Numbered from the stretch's first letter, positions 25,030-43,474 are shown. The stretch is 64,000 bases of DNA from Macrotrachela quadricornifera (GCA_022393335.1 JAJEKB010000543.1:237675-301674); one strand, 5' to 3'. Numbers and translations are program-made. Notes: a model not told the origin generated them from the sequence alone.

Positions 25030-26711
25030 TTATTCACAGTTTGGAAGATAAGTATATTTCAATTTACTTAAAATGTGATCATTTTGACATAATAAGATAT
25101 CAACAGGTGTTGCTCTTCTAATTAAATATGGAAAATTTGGTATTTTAAATGATATCATTCGTCCTTTGATTTCAAGATCATTAACTGATTGTGACCAATG
25201 CTGTTTGCTTCCGTCATATTCAAATGTAACTTGTAAATCTAACAAATAAATAAAAAAAATATTGGGTAATAAAGAAATATATACTTTATTCGATTCTACT
25301 AACGTTTGTATGCTTTTGAGCTAATTTTCTTTGTTAAAAAAATTAGCATGTCATCATTGCTTTGTGCAAAACCATGTCGAGGTGCATATTTATAAATATG
25401 AAGACGGGAAGGTGATTGATCTGAATTCTCAGATGATGATTCATTTTCCGTTTCTGTATCTGTATGCTTCTCATCATGTTCATTCATTTCATCAGAAAAG
25501 ATCGTTGTATGAGCAAATAGAATCATTGATGATTGATCATTAATCATGATTTTTTTCCCAATTGTAAATGCTAATTGACTTCTTTCAAGGTTATATCTGT
25601 CAATTATATCTATATCGCTTGGAGAAGAATGATGTGATAAAGTAATATTATCTGGTAATGATTGATCTAAAATTAATTAAATATCTTATCAATATTAAAT
25701 TTCTAATGAAAAATTTGTATACTGACCATCACAATCAAATTTACATAGATCAGCAGTTTCTTTTAATTGAAATCCTTTTTTTTTTACAATACGTAGAAAT
25801 GGAAAACTAAACAATATTACAAAATAAAATAAAGAAAATCTTTAAATGTTGTCAATACCGTTTAATACCAGTTGTAGAATCTTCATATTCAATAGGATAC
25901 CAAATAGTATTGTTTTGTCTATCATTAAATTTTTCATATTTAGGATCTTCAAGTTCATATGGATGAAAATAATGAATATTCGTTTTTTTATGTTTGACTG
26001 TTACAAGAGAAATACGAATATAATATTCTTCCTGTAGATTAAAATAACATTGTGGAATCTAATTAAAAAAGAAAATCTTCTAATGAATTAAAATAATAAA
26101 TAAGCTTACGCGAATTGCAGGTGCTTTAGCACTTAACTTTTTTCCATTTTTACTACCAAGAGCACCTAATCGTCCTTTTTCTCTGTTATAATCGGTTCGA
26201 TATCGTAATTTTGAGCGTTGATAAGGTTGTTCTATTATTTGAAGTTGTTGAGTGTTTGATTGAGAATTTGTTGAAATACTATGAGTAGTTTGTGAAACAA
26301 CTATAAAAAAAGTAAATTAATTCGTTGTTATTAAGTATAACAGAAATATCATTCAATATATTAAGTAACGAACCTTGATTATCCAAATTAAAAGTCGATT
26401 GTGATGGGATTTCAGATTTATTTTGTGTATCTAAAAAAGATCATTATTCATCATTATTTATTACATCTTTAATAAGATATTGCTTACGAGTATTGAATGG
26501 AAGTTTACAATTTAAGGGATCTTGAATTTCTGTAATAAACAATATTACTAGTAGACTATTATAACTATTGAAAAAGAAGCATACCGTCATTTATATTGTA
26601 TGATTCAATAAATTTATCTATAGAGAAAGAAAACAGGTTAAGTTTCTTTTGATTATTGTTAATCATATAAGATTTACCTAAGGTATTGTCTGACAAATCC
26701 AACGAAATCAT
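25030..26711 (-). CDS. Rel/NF-kB transcription factor without ankyrin repeats, about 402 aa
   Basis: Nine exons (26678-26711, 26585-26617, 26488-26529, 26374-26430, 26110-26300, 25859-26058, 25727-25806, 25304-25666, 25030-25238) join in frame to 403 codons including stop; the first four introns are all phase 1. The Rel homology domain starts LQIIEQPYQRSKLRYRTDYN, closely matching the NF-kB recognition loop, followed by GALGSKNGKKL and the strand YYIRISLVTVKHKK. An acidic/Ser-rich insert (about residues 240-260) precedes the second Ig-like (IPT) domain, seen as KYAPRHGFAQSNDDMLIFLT, LQVTFEYDGSKQHWSQ and MISFKIPNFPYL. The protein ends just after YTYLPNCE, with no transactivation or ankyrin region. 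The start at 26711 is the first ATG in frame; an acceptor-like tatgaatag just upstream means a further 5' exon is possible. It binds kB sites as a dimer by family analogy. Confidence 0.85.
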
Positions 26712-28543
26712 GTCATCAAGATTGTCAATACCTATTCATAGTAAAATACAATAAATAGAAACATTTTTTTATGTATTCGTACTCTTGAAAAAGTCTTCAT
26801 AAAATTGATCATTTGATTGAAACATGTTTTTCGTTGTAAAACAACTTTGAATTTTAGCTTACTTTGAAAATGATTAGTGTGCTTATATATCATTATAATT
26901 TGGCACACTTTACGCATCATGTCACTGTACCTATAAAATAACTAATATGACACTCACGCACATGGTTTTATACTATCAACATTATTGTAATAGGTGCCTG
27001 TTTGTTCTATATAGAGCATCATTCATGCCTCACCTTGTATAAAAAGCTACTTGATTTTTTCCTTTCGGGTACCTATACAAATATGTCACGAATAGGGTAA
27101 AAGAAATAGAGTACCTGTGATACTACATGATGGGCATGGTTATTTAATGTACAGGTTCTGTTCAAAGGTAAAAGTCCGGATTAATTAAAATGATAAAAAT
27201 ATCAGAAAAAAGATTACTGTGATCCTATATACAATATCTCGCTTATTTATTACTTAGGCGATTCAGCGATAGGTTCAAACGGTCAATTTCAGTACATGAC
27301 GACAAACATTTTAAAATGATATTTAATACAAATTTAGTTAGAATTTTTTCAAGTTTTAACATGTATGAAAAATATGTGCCATAGAATACACAGTTATTTT
27401 TATAAAATTGAATAAGACTAATATAGAATTCTTTTATCTTTTCTAAAAAAAAATCTGATCGTTGAAGTCTACAAGAACCATTTTATTTAAAAAAAAAAAC
27501 GCTTGAACATAGAAATGATCTAAATTAACAAAACTTAACGTTTTTTAATATAATAATTAAAGTTTAATTTAATTTCAAACATTAGAACTTTTACTTTAAT
27601 TAAAATAAGATTATGATAAAAAATGACTAGAGTTATTATTTAAAATAAATTATTCTTCTTTTATTTTACAGTTTAATAAATTCTAAAGAACATACATAGA
27701 TAGTTTTTTCTTTGAAGTAAACAACATATAATTGTATTTTCATGTACTTTTTTGAGTTTTGATATAACTTTGAACTTTTAATTTAGAAAGTGTATAAATC
27801 TTTGCTTGATAAAGAAATGTCCGTTTCAACTTTTGATATGAAATAGATAAAAATTACAAGATTTAAACAGACTAGTGTTAAATATATAAAATCATAAATG
27901 TGTAACATATACTGTCAATTTTTGGAAAAATATTTTATCATGCGATAGACTATACTTTCGAATATTCAAGTTGACCAAATCTGAATCTCAACATTCTGCA
28001 CAATTTTAAAGCATCTATTTTAATTTATTTTCTTAATACCAGCTAAATCTTAGTTAATAATAATAGCGAGACGACATTTAGGAAGTGACGAATGTTATTG
28101 AATCACGTGAATGAATCAAACTATCGCCTATATTTTTATTTCTTATTTTTATGTTCTGCTGACTAGTATTTGTCTAAAGAACACACGAATCCGCGTAAGT
28201 ATGGTGGGCGTACATGCGTTTTCACGTGTTCCGACATAGTTCAGGAACAATTCTCGAAAGATGATCAATTCTGATCAGTAGACATAATATTTGAGACTGT
28301 ACCTAACAAGTAATATGGATATTCTCGACTAATCTTATCAGACATTATTACTTATTTTTGTTTGCCTTGAACACTTATGTTTTAGATGATATATTATGCT
28401 TTAATAAAGCTCAAGGATAAAATAATAAATTTTATTAGAAAATACCGAAAAGAAAGGTGTGATATTTTAGATTAACTATAGATGTGAGAATAACAAAAAT
28501 TGAATAATAATAATAAGAAAGTATATTTCAAATATCTTTGCAA
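26712..28543. other. Spacer between the two Rel-type genes
   Basis: This 1.8-kb stretch is the 5' flank of the short Rel gene and the 3' flank of the Rel-ankyrin relic, both on the minus strand. AT-rich; no coding sequence recognised. A weak inverted match of GTACCT-containing segments (about 26924-26965 and 27120-27160) may be another decayed foldback. Confidence 0.5.
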
Positions 28544-30415
28544 TCATTTTTCAACATCGATCAAAAGTTCAATACATTGATTATTATTATGAGATTGTAC
28601 AGTATCTAATGGCGTTTTATAATCTTTATTTTTCTCTTTTATAAGTTGCATTTTTTATATCATTTGGTAAAATTTTAAAAATATTTTTTATTGTTTCAGC
28701 ACCTTGATCATCATTTACATTTGCAAGTAAATATAATAAATTATTATCATTTTTATCTTTTGGTTGAACAAATTCAGATCGATTTTTAATAATAGGTTCA
28801 ATTAATATCCAATGATTAAGTTTACCTGATAATAATAATGGTATTTCACCATTTTCATTCATTTTTTCAAGTAAATCATTTGATGGATTCATATCCATAA
28901 CTTGTTCAACAAGTGATAATGATATTTGTATATGTCCACGTTCTATAGCATCATTTAATAATGGAGAATTTTCATCATAGTTTGATAATAAAACTCGAGT
29001 ACGACGAAATAATCGTGAAGGAACATTTGTACGTATAAATATTTCTAAAGCAACTTTTAATTGATTAAGATATTTATCAAATTTTGTTTCTTTCTCTAAA
29101 ATAAAAGAAATATAAAAGAAATTATTTTTTTTTCAGTAAATATAACATACTATTTGTTGAAGATGATACTGGCGTACGAGTATGAGATGCATTAATTGTC
29201 TAAAATATTCAAATAAGATAAAAATTTATAAATCAAAACTAATAACTGATGTAATTGCTAATTGGCTTATTTGTAATGTAAGAGTTTTTCCATTATCAAT
29301 TTCAAAATCATCATAATATTGACATCGTCTTTTGTTACTTCTATTAAAATTTATCATTTTTTGTTGGCAACATGCACATATAATTGTTGATGCTAAAATG
29401 AAATAAATTTAATTAATTTTTATCTTTAAAATTACATACGTGCTAAATAAATAAAATCAATTCGTTGAATAAGTATATTATCATTTTTAATAATAATGAA
29501 AACTGGTAAATCATTATCTAGTTGTCGTTTTAGACATTCTGGTGTTCGAAATAGAATTGTTTTTGTGTCAATTTGTGTTGTTTCAGTGATATGTTGTTGT
29601 CCATATTTACCAAAATCAAAAATAATCTTATATTCTTAAAATAGAAATAAACTATTTATAAAATAAAGAAATTTATTTAAATAAACCTTTTTTGTGCACA
29701 GAATTGTCTCATCAATATCTCGGTCGAGTTCGAAGATGAGAAAGATCCGACAAGAAATGGCTGAGTTGTCGAAAAAACTGTCATTATTCATCAAACCATC
29801 CCTGAGGGAAGCCTAGTGCATCACGTGAGAAAAGTTCAAATACTCCCTCTCAAAATATGCTATATCGCTGAATTTACGCAGCTTTTGGCTTATGATACTT
29901 TTTTATCCCATAACTTATTCTGTGAGTGTAATGAATTTATAGATTAAACTGTTTTCTATCCAATTGAGACCTTCTTTAGCTCAAAGGGCCAAACCGTTCA
30001 TGAGGCAAAGTTATTTTTTATTAACTTTTCGTAAGCCGAAGAGATGTGTGGTGTCCATTGGCCCCCTTATTTACACCCATGGATGGAGCAGTAACCAATA
30101 AAAATGAAGTTATGAGAAAAATGGTTTTTCATAAAGACAATTTGTCATGATAATTTTGGCGTTCAAACATTCCATAATGACTCATCTGATTCATACACTT
30201 TTTGCAGTACACATAACTTTCGGATAAAATCCGAAGTTTTCGCATTTATTTTTAAAATAAAACTAACTTCGTGTATCAGTCTCATCAGTTATTATTTGAA
30301 ATTCAACCGATGTATGAAGTATTGGAACAGGAAGCAAATAATTGTTTTGTAGTCCAGCAATAGTAAAGACAAGTTGAGATTTTGATAAATGATATAATAA
30401 TATTTTATGTTTTAC
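28544..30415 (-). pseudogene. Rel-ankyrin (p100/p105-type) gene, decayed
   Basis: In coding order: 30268-about 30415 encodes HLSKSQLVFTIAGLQNN, resembling YNLERSQLAFTIGKK of the neighbouring Rel gene. 29440-29634 encodes the second half of an IPT domain (YKIIFDFGKYGQQ, TILFRTPECL). 29247-29392 holds a basic NLS-like NRSNKRRCQYYDD. 29151-29199 is a short Thr/Ser exon. 28544-29095 encodes about four ankyrin-like repeats (SPLLNDAIERGHIQISLSLV, GEIPLLLSGKLNHWILI, NLLYLLANVN, KTPLDTVQSHNNNQCIELLI). Damage: the first half of the IPT domain is absent, the 633-nt interval holds unrelated sequence, no DNA-binding Rel N-terminal exons were found upstream, and a one-base frameshift in an A-run near 28626-28635 puts the last repeat out of frame. 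A transcribed truncated gene cannot be excluded. Confidence 0.65.
29640..30265. other. Unrelated sequence interrupting the Rel-ankyrin gene
   Basis: This segment occupies the place of the first half of the second Ig-like domain. Its composition is richer in G and C than the flanking exons (for example ATTGGCCCCCTTATTTACAC near 30057) and it has no Rel-like reading frame. It could be an inserted element or a diverged large intron. Terminal repeats were not seen. Confidence 0.4.
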
Positions 30416-30790
30416 GTCATGTCAATTTACCATATTTTGATTGTCATATTCATCTAAATTATAAAAATATTAATATAATATGAATTATTATTATTAACAT
30501 TGTGAGAAAAATTCAACAATCTTCGATTGTGACATTACTTTCTAATCGTTTTTTTTTGTTTAAATTATGATAAGATAGAATACATAAGTAGCAAAAATAC
30601 TGTAGAATAATTCAAAAGACTCTTTTAAAAAGCAAGTAAAATTTATAATCTTTATTTAAAATGAAATATTTTATTGTCTATGTATAGAACAGAATTTTTG
30701 TATCAAAGTCATTTCTTTGTTTTGTTAAACATGTTTCTTTGATTTATTATTAAATTTTATGTGGACTTTTTAAGTATATATCTAATCATA

Positions 30791-31718
30791 CTTAGGTCTA
30801 ACCAAAAGTTCTGGCAACATAAAATAAAAATATAAAGATGCATAGATATTTTTAATTTTATTTTATCAATTATTGAGAATAGTTGCTATGATTATTTATA
30901 CCAAGTGCGATCCTTTCTAACAACTTGTTAAAATTTATTTTAAAGTTTTTTTTGGAAAAGTTTCTAGGTACTTTAGAAACCGCATGGATTTATCATATTT
31001 CATTTCTTTTAAAAATTTAATGAGATTTTGTTCAATCATGCCACTTGTATTCTAGCGTTACTAGTGGTGGAACACGGATTTATTTTATACAGGTTAGTCA
31101 TAAGTCGTATGATATCAGCTGGCTTATTTCAAATGAATAGTCAAAGACTATTGTTTACGAAGACAAATTTTTGACGAGAACTTTGTTTGGTATATTCTTT
31201 AAATCAAATGGTTCTTTTTTTATACGTAGTGTATTTAAAGGCAAGATTGTAGGTCACAAGCATTATACTGAGAATTGTCCGAAAAATCCTTTGTTAATAA
31301 AATATGAAAACAAACAGAGATATCAGCCTCAAATTTTACAAAATTGCTTGACGATCATCGTTGACTTCGTGCTCATCCAATTTTATTCATAATATGACAG
31401 AAGAAGGCATCAATATAATGTTACACTCGCCATATTCGTCAGTCCTAATACTATGTGATTTTTAGCTAACTAAGTCTATCAAATGCGATTTAAGTGGATA
31501 AACAAATGAAACATGATACATCCATGCGGTTTCTAAAGTACCTAGAAATTTTTCCAAAAAAAACTTTAAAAAAATTTTTAACAAGTTGTTAGAAAGGTTC
31601 GCACTTGGTATAAATCATCATGGCAACTATTCTTAATAATTGATAAAATAAAATTAAAAATATCTCTGCATCTTTATATTTTTGTCTTATGTTGCCAGAA
31701 CTTTTGGTTAGACCTAAG
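30791..31718. mobile_element. Mariner-type element with long inverted ends and TA duplication
   Basis: The element starts CTTAGGTCTAACCAAAAGTT and ends with the exact inverse; each end is flanked by the dinucleotide TA (30789-30790 and 31719-31720), the hallmark of Tc1/mariner insertion. The inverted ends are unusually long, about 220 nt, and include CTTTCTAACAACTTGTTA and CTTTAGAAACCGCATGG with their complements at 31524-31600. Between them is a decayed transposase fragment (see next entry). The mirrored termini are still about 85-90% alike by eye, so the insertion is not ancient. Confidence 0.85.
31171..31456 (+). pseudogene. Degenerate mariner-like transposase fragment
   Basis: The 73-codon frame from 31171 reads LFGIFFKSNGSFFIRSVFKG, comparable to the mariner segment following the second catalytic Asp. 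After a frameshift the sequence continues NFIHNMTEEGINIMLHSPYS and then LILCDF, which corresponds to the HPPYSPDLAPCDF signature carrying the last catalytic Asp. Only about 90 residues of a normal 340-residue transposase remain and at least one frameshift is present, so it is inactive. Confidence 0.65.
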
Positions 31719-31720
31719 TA

Positions 31721-34659
31721 CATATGAGCATTTCCTGGATATAGAATAACTAAACAAAACACATTTTTAATCATACTGTTAATAATAATCATATAAAATA
31801 GAATAAGTATAGTACTTAAATTCAAACTTAATTCCTTTTTCTTGACGTATTATTCAATAATATCTTATTTCTTAATAATGAATAATGTTTAAATATTTTC
31901 TTCTATTACCTATGTTGATCATAGATTTAAATGATTAATTTTCTTTCATTTTTAATATATTTATAAATAAAACATACAAATCGTTATCTACAATTATCAT
32001 TGTATAGAGCAAAGAAATAAACTATTAATATAAAATAGCAAGATGTTATTTATATATAATCTTTATTCAAGTTATGTTTATAATAAATATAAAGATCTTG
32101 AACATTATTATATATCTGTACGAGTTGAAATAATTACTATGTCACTAAATATTTTATTTTATATAATTTTCTGTTAAAATTTACTTAAATTAAAAGTAGT
32201 TTAATAACTCTTTCTATAATAAAATGCTTCATACTATAAAACAAAACAGAATATGACTGAAGTATAAAAATATTATGGTCGTATTGTGCTAGGAAATAGA
32301 TAGTCGTTGGTAGGTGGACAGAGTCCTTTGATCCTTCTAGAGCGAACCGTATTCTGTACCCAACTTCGGACCATAATATATGAATTCTAAACATTTTTGT
32401 TATATAAATATAATGTTAATAGAAATTGTGCAATAACATTCTGGAAAGAACAGCATAAAAAATAATTCTCTTTTGTGATGTTTACTTTATATCAAGTGAT
32501 TAAAAATGTATGTAATATAGTTAAATAAAAAACATTTAATCTCTTTTTCAAAAACTATGCTACTGGGGTCTTTAGAATAATTGTCGCTGATTTTTAAGCA
32601 TTAAAAATATCACTTCAATAGTGTCATTATAACTCATTAATGAGTTTTTCTATAATAAATTTGCCATTCTTGAAATGTTTATTATTGAAAATGACAACAT
32701 TTTGTATATATTTCCTCTTACTTTTTTTAAAATCAATTTTATTGGAAGTAATTAAAAGAATTTTTTTTCATTGTTATTCTAGATAATAAGATAAACTATA
32801 CTATCAATATGTGGAAAGATATTCAAGTATCTAAATACGATTATTATAAGCAATTTATTATTGTTAAATAATAATTTACTTCATATATCTAAATATATCA
32901 ATTTCAAAATTGTCGTCTTTCATCAAATCTAACATGGTTAATATATCAGTAAGCAAAATATTATCAAGATATCGCTGTAGGTCATCTTTTTTATCGACAA
33001 TAAATTAACTACAACCATATGTTGATATGGTTGTGTAATAACACGTCTAATGTACGTAATTGGATCAGACAATCAAGGTTGAATAATGTTAATATTCATC
33101 GGTAAAGACAAATTTAACGTATCTAGATTTCAAATTATCTTTGTCAGAAATAAAAAAAATATATATTTAAATTATTGAATAGTATATATTACTAAGCAAT
33201 TTTCAAAAGTATTTTTTTTACAAAATCAAATCTAAATTATATCAATTAAAACTTTTCAGAAAATATTTCATCTAATATACATATATTTTTCCTTGTAACT
33301 AAACAATATTGATCAAGATCTGACGGTGGCATTTTGTTGTTATTTCGTCACTGATCTTTATCCAATCTATTTTTTTCCTATTACGCAGTTATATCGCACA
33401 ATATTTATCTTACATACGATTATTCAGGAAATCTATCATATGATATAAGAAAGAGAACAGAAGAAAAGCCTAATTGAAAATAGGTTATAACTATTTTATA
33501 ATTGGATCTATCAATAGAACTTGAAATCTTGAAAAACAAGCTATTTATTTATAGCATAAATTATCTAAGATGAAAATATATTTGATTAAGACGATGTTTT
33601 ATGTAATTATTGAACTTATAATCGACATCTATTTTTGTCAAGATGACAATTCATCGCTTATCAATCACAAATTATATGTATATAACAATTCTAAGATGAA
33701 AAAAAAATTCTTCAATGTTTGAAAAGTCAATTTGATCGCATGATGGCTCAAATCAATCAAAGAAAAGAATACAATATGTCCAAGCTATATACTAAATGTT
33801 GTTCAAAGATATTGTTAATGTTCGTATATATGTTCTTTTCTATATCGCACTTATCCTAACAACGTACAAATATCTTCTCTTTTCCTATTCTCTTTGTCCT
33901 GTTTCTTCTTCTTCTTCGTTTTTTTTTCCTTAGAATATCCTCATACCGATCCATATATATACATACATATATCGATATATTCAACGAAAGAAAAAGATAA
34001 GATCAGCAGGAAAGAGATAAGACGGCAGCTGAAATAAATAATTGATGGTAGTCTGCTTTTGCAGTAGCATCTCTTGTTCTTCTTCTTTTTTTTCTTGTTC
34101 GTTTTTTTTCTCTTGTACTTGCCCTCTATTTCTCTCTCATTCTATCATCTCCGTTATTTTTATGCGATCAGCTAAGACAGATCAGTTGACCCATATTGTA
34201 AATACAGATAACATTGATATATATATATTTGAATTTACATGTAACAAGACAAAAAAAAATCTTTTGTTGTACCATTAGTAAAATGTCAATATACGTTGTT
34301 GACATACATACGCGACAAATTAACAGTAAGAAATAGCAATATCCTCTATGCAAGTCGATTGTTGATGTTTATGTGCTAGCAAATGACACCATCCACTTTC
34401 ATTATTGTTGATCGTCATCTAATAATTCACATTTAATATCCGGTAGTTGGAACTAAGAAGCACACAAACAGCAGCAGCATAAAAAAAAGAAGAGACTTAC
34501 ATCAGTACTCATTTCGAATCTATCTATTCTTTTCTTCTTTTTTTCTCTTTGATTATTACTTATTTAGTCTTGTCTTTTGTATTAATTCTGAATAAAAGAA
34601 TATATTATATTTGTTATTTTAGATATATTCATATAGTTTTTTTTTTTAAAGATATAACA
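31721..34659. other. Intergenic region upstream of coronin
   Basis: About 2.9 kb of AT-rich sequence with no supported gene. Nearer to coronin (33890-34160) the plus strand becomes strongly pyrimidine-rich (TTCTTCTTCTTCG, TTTTTTCTCTTGTAC), which suggests promoter or 5' leader sequence. A 24-nt hairpin (ACAACCATAT with its complement) is at about 33010-33033. Confidence 0.5.
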
Positions 34660-40258
<5,599 letters not shown>

Positions 40259-40467
40259 TTATATTTATATGTGTTTGTGAATGGTTTTTTCTTTTTCTAT
40301 CAATATTTTAGTCATTGTTTTCTTTTTTTTGCAGTCTATGTCTATATATACGGAAGAAAATTTCCTTTTTGTATTCTTCTTTTTTTTCTTAAATATTAAA
40401 ATAATTAAATGTGAAGAGCTACATTTATTATAATTTACACCTAAAAATTTTCAAGAATGAATTTTAT
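40259..40467. other. Convergent 3' junction
   Basis: Only 209 nt separate the coronin stop (+) from the protease stop (-). T-rich and non-coding; the two transcripts' 3' ends must abut or overlap here. Confidence 0.7.
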
Positions 40468-41604
40468 TTAAAAAACAGAAAAAAAAAATAATATAACTAA
40501 TATAATTATTATAAATAGGATAAAAGATATCGAATGACGATAAGAAATATTTAATTTCCATTCAATATCATCATCATCATATGGTGTATTAGATATTAAT
40601 GAATAAGGATATATAGAATTATTAGTATTATTAATAAATAAATTAATCCAATCTATATAAGCTATTACACGTGTATACACACCTGAATATCCTACTTGAG
40701 CACATCCATAACCAAATGATGTTATACCAACAATAACCCATTGTTTACTTGATGTAAATATCATAAGTGGACCACCTGAATCACCTTGACATGTATCTTT
40801 AAAAATTAAAAAAAAATCTTTTCTTTTCTTAACAAACCATTTTTTTTTATTCATTACCTTTTTTACTATATTCAACACCAGCACAGAATTGTTTCGATTG
40901 ATCAGAGATCAATGGATGACAAGTAGTATTTTGATAATCAATTGTTTTTAATATAACTTGTCGAAGTATCGAAGAGTCTGGACCATTTTGCCAAAGTCTT
41001 CCCCAGCCAACTGCAACAAGCTGAATATATAAAAACTAAATATATAATTGTATTAATCAAATAATTTACTTACTGAAGAACCTACAGGTGGATATTCACT
41101 TTTCGATATATTTGGTAAACATATATTAGCTAAAGTATTATCAGACATATGAAGAGGTGATGATAATTTAAGTAAAGCAATATCATTAATAAAATTTGAT
41201 TCATCAAATTGAGGATGAAAAATAATTTTAACAACTCTACGTAATTGATTGTCTTCATATTGATTAATTGATCCAGCATGTATTGTAATATCCGATGGAT
41301 TAACTCGAAAAATATGAATACCTAAATGATTTACTATTGAAAAACAATGTGCTGCTGTTAATATCCATAAATTTGTTAAAATTGATCCAGCACATCGAAA
41401 TCTATTTTGAATACGAAGTGATACAACCCAAGTCCATGTTCCTATTTGAGCATTTTGTCCACCTACAATTTTTGAATATAATCGAGATGTACTTGAACAT
41501 CCACATGATACATTATGATTACATGAATAGATCATATGATTGTTAAGTTGAAGAAATATGACTAAGATGATTAAAAATATAGATGACAACATCATGGATG
41601 ACAA
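40468..41604 (-). CDS. Trypsin-like serine protease with C-terminal membrane anchor, 340 aa
   Basis: Three exons (41074-41604, 40858-41020, 40468-40796). An N-terminal signal peptide ([16 protein letters not shown]) precedes the activation cleavage site [11 protein letters not shown]. The catalytic triad is complete: His in LTAAHC, Asp in NDIALLKL, Ser in CQGDSGGPL. The specificity pocket carries Asp in the DTCQGDSGG context (six residues before the Ser), predicting trypsin-like cleavage after Arg/Lys. After the domain's final helix (YIDWINLFI) there is a short Asn/Asp-rich spacer and a strongly hydrophobic tail ([16 protein letters not shown]) ending at the stop, as in GPI- or membrane-anchored proteases such as prostasin and testisin. 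The natural substrate is unknown. Confidence 0.92.
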
Positions 41605-42090
41605 AATGAATAGAAAAATGATTACTTCTTTTCTTCTTTTCTTTTTTTCTTTTGTATTGTATATTTGCTCTTCTTCATTTATTGTCTATTCATGATCAAT
41701 GTTACGTTATCAATGACCTTATTTATTGAATTAGTTTTTTTCAAAGTAATTATTTTCTTTTTTAAAATATATTAAATCAATTAGATTAATATTTTATTAC
41801 TGATGAATATTATTTACAATAATAAATATAATTTAAATTTAGACATTTTTCAATATGAATTATTATAAATTTCTATGAAATACAAAAATATTACAAGAAA
41901 ATCATAGTAGAAATTCATTTAGAATACATATTATCTTTGAATGATTAAGTTTAAACATTTGAATATTTCATAGTTTGTAGATCGTCGATTAATCGTTTGG
42001 ATAAATATATGCTTATGCAAAATTCATCGTAGAAAGGTCATGTCATGAGTATATTTTTTTAAAGTGCAATTGAAGATTTTATAAAAAAAA

Positions 42091-42185
42091 GTCAGGAAAA
42101 CTTTTAATATAGGATTCAATGCGTCTTTATTTCCTTTTTTCAACTGTGAAAACTGCAGGTTTCTATCTTGTTCTTATCAAAAGTC
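42091..42185 (+). repeat. Dispersed repeat, copy 1
   Basis: Contains TATAGGATTCAATGCGTCTT, followed by a conserved TGAAAACTGCAG and CTTGTTC. The same order is found in direct orientation at 51530-51622 (TATAGGATTCAATGCGTCTT, TGAAAACCGCAG, CTTGTTC). Two copies 9.4 kb apart indicate an unnamed interspersed repeat. Confidence 0.65.
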
Positions 42186-43474
42186 ATTCACAAAAATAAT
42201 CACAATAATTCATATAATCGCTACATATTATAACGAACAACTTATTGAAAATTTATAATTATAATATTAGTTGAATAGTGATAAAATAGCATAGAAAAAT
42301 AGAACATCGTTTTCTCTATTATTGTATAAAAAAAGAAAAGTTTTCTTAACTTTGTTGTATGAAATTTGAGATACGGCTATTATCAGTTCTGATTTATTTT
42401 TTAAATATTTCGTCATCTCTTATCAAAAATTTTGATGGAAGATGAATTGAATACCCTGATACAATTTTAGGATTTTCATAGATATCAAACTTAAGATCAA
42501 TGAATCCGATTTATTAAGAAAGATAGAACAATGTTTATAAACCAAAAGAAAAAAATCTATATTGCTGTACATCTTTTCCTACAAGTATTATCTTATATAC
42601 ATGCTCTTTTCGAATTGTTTTCTATTATAATTGATAATCCGTGAAGAGTATTATAAAACAGCATAATCTGATATTTCCTTTGTTCATCTTTAGAAGAAAT
42701 AGAAAGTCAAAATCATTTATAACATAAATTTCAACATTTTAAACTTCTTCATCCAGAAGAATGATGAAATTCACCAATTTATTTTGACTTTTTTTACTCA
42801 ACATTATAGTTTATAACTAACCGAAGGTTCTTATGAAGTGAACATCAAAAATATCAGATAACTATTGAAATATTTATGATATATTAATGCTAACGAATTG
42901 TTTAATGGCATGATTGATACGTTTTCAGCCATTTTTCTCATTAAAAATAGCAAAAAAGATATGACTCTCAAGCAGACAAACTTAATAAAGTCATCAAAAC
43001 TACATTTTAACTTATAAAAGACAATACACTTTGATTTGCAAGATGATCTCATTCATAAACCTTTTTTTGCTTTTACAGTTACATATTTCAGTCATTGGTT
43101 TTGACGTTTTCACTAACAACGATCTGTTTCGATCTAGTACTATTGTAATAAATAGTCCTTTGGCAAACCAGCTGTTTTACAATGAATTACACAGCTAGCT
43201 CTTGCAACCTTGTTTTAGCAATATAATAGTAATGTATGATAGACTTTCTGAGGAAGAAGGTAATATCATCGTGTAGATTTGCATAAAAGATAAGAAAATC
43301 TAAAGTTCTCTATGATGGTTATCTAATATAACTATTCAAGAGTCACCCTAAAAATAAGTGACGCTTATAGTTACTTCGAACTATAGAAAAAAGATTCTAA
43401 GATTGAAAAAGAATTTTGTACAAGTTTTTTGACTACAATTGTATTCGAATTTTACAAAAATTAAAGAGAATTGA

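Noticed and set aside
32185..32394. Minus-strand ORF containing YRIRFALEG, faintly like the Rel recognition loop
   Set aside because: The resemblance covers only a few residues, does not continue, and no flanking splice sites or Rel strands were found; not accepted as the missing Rel N-terminus.
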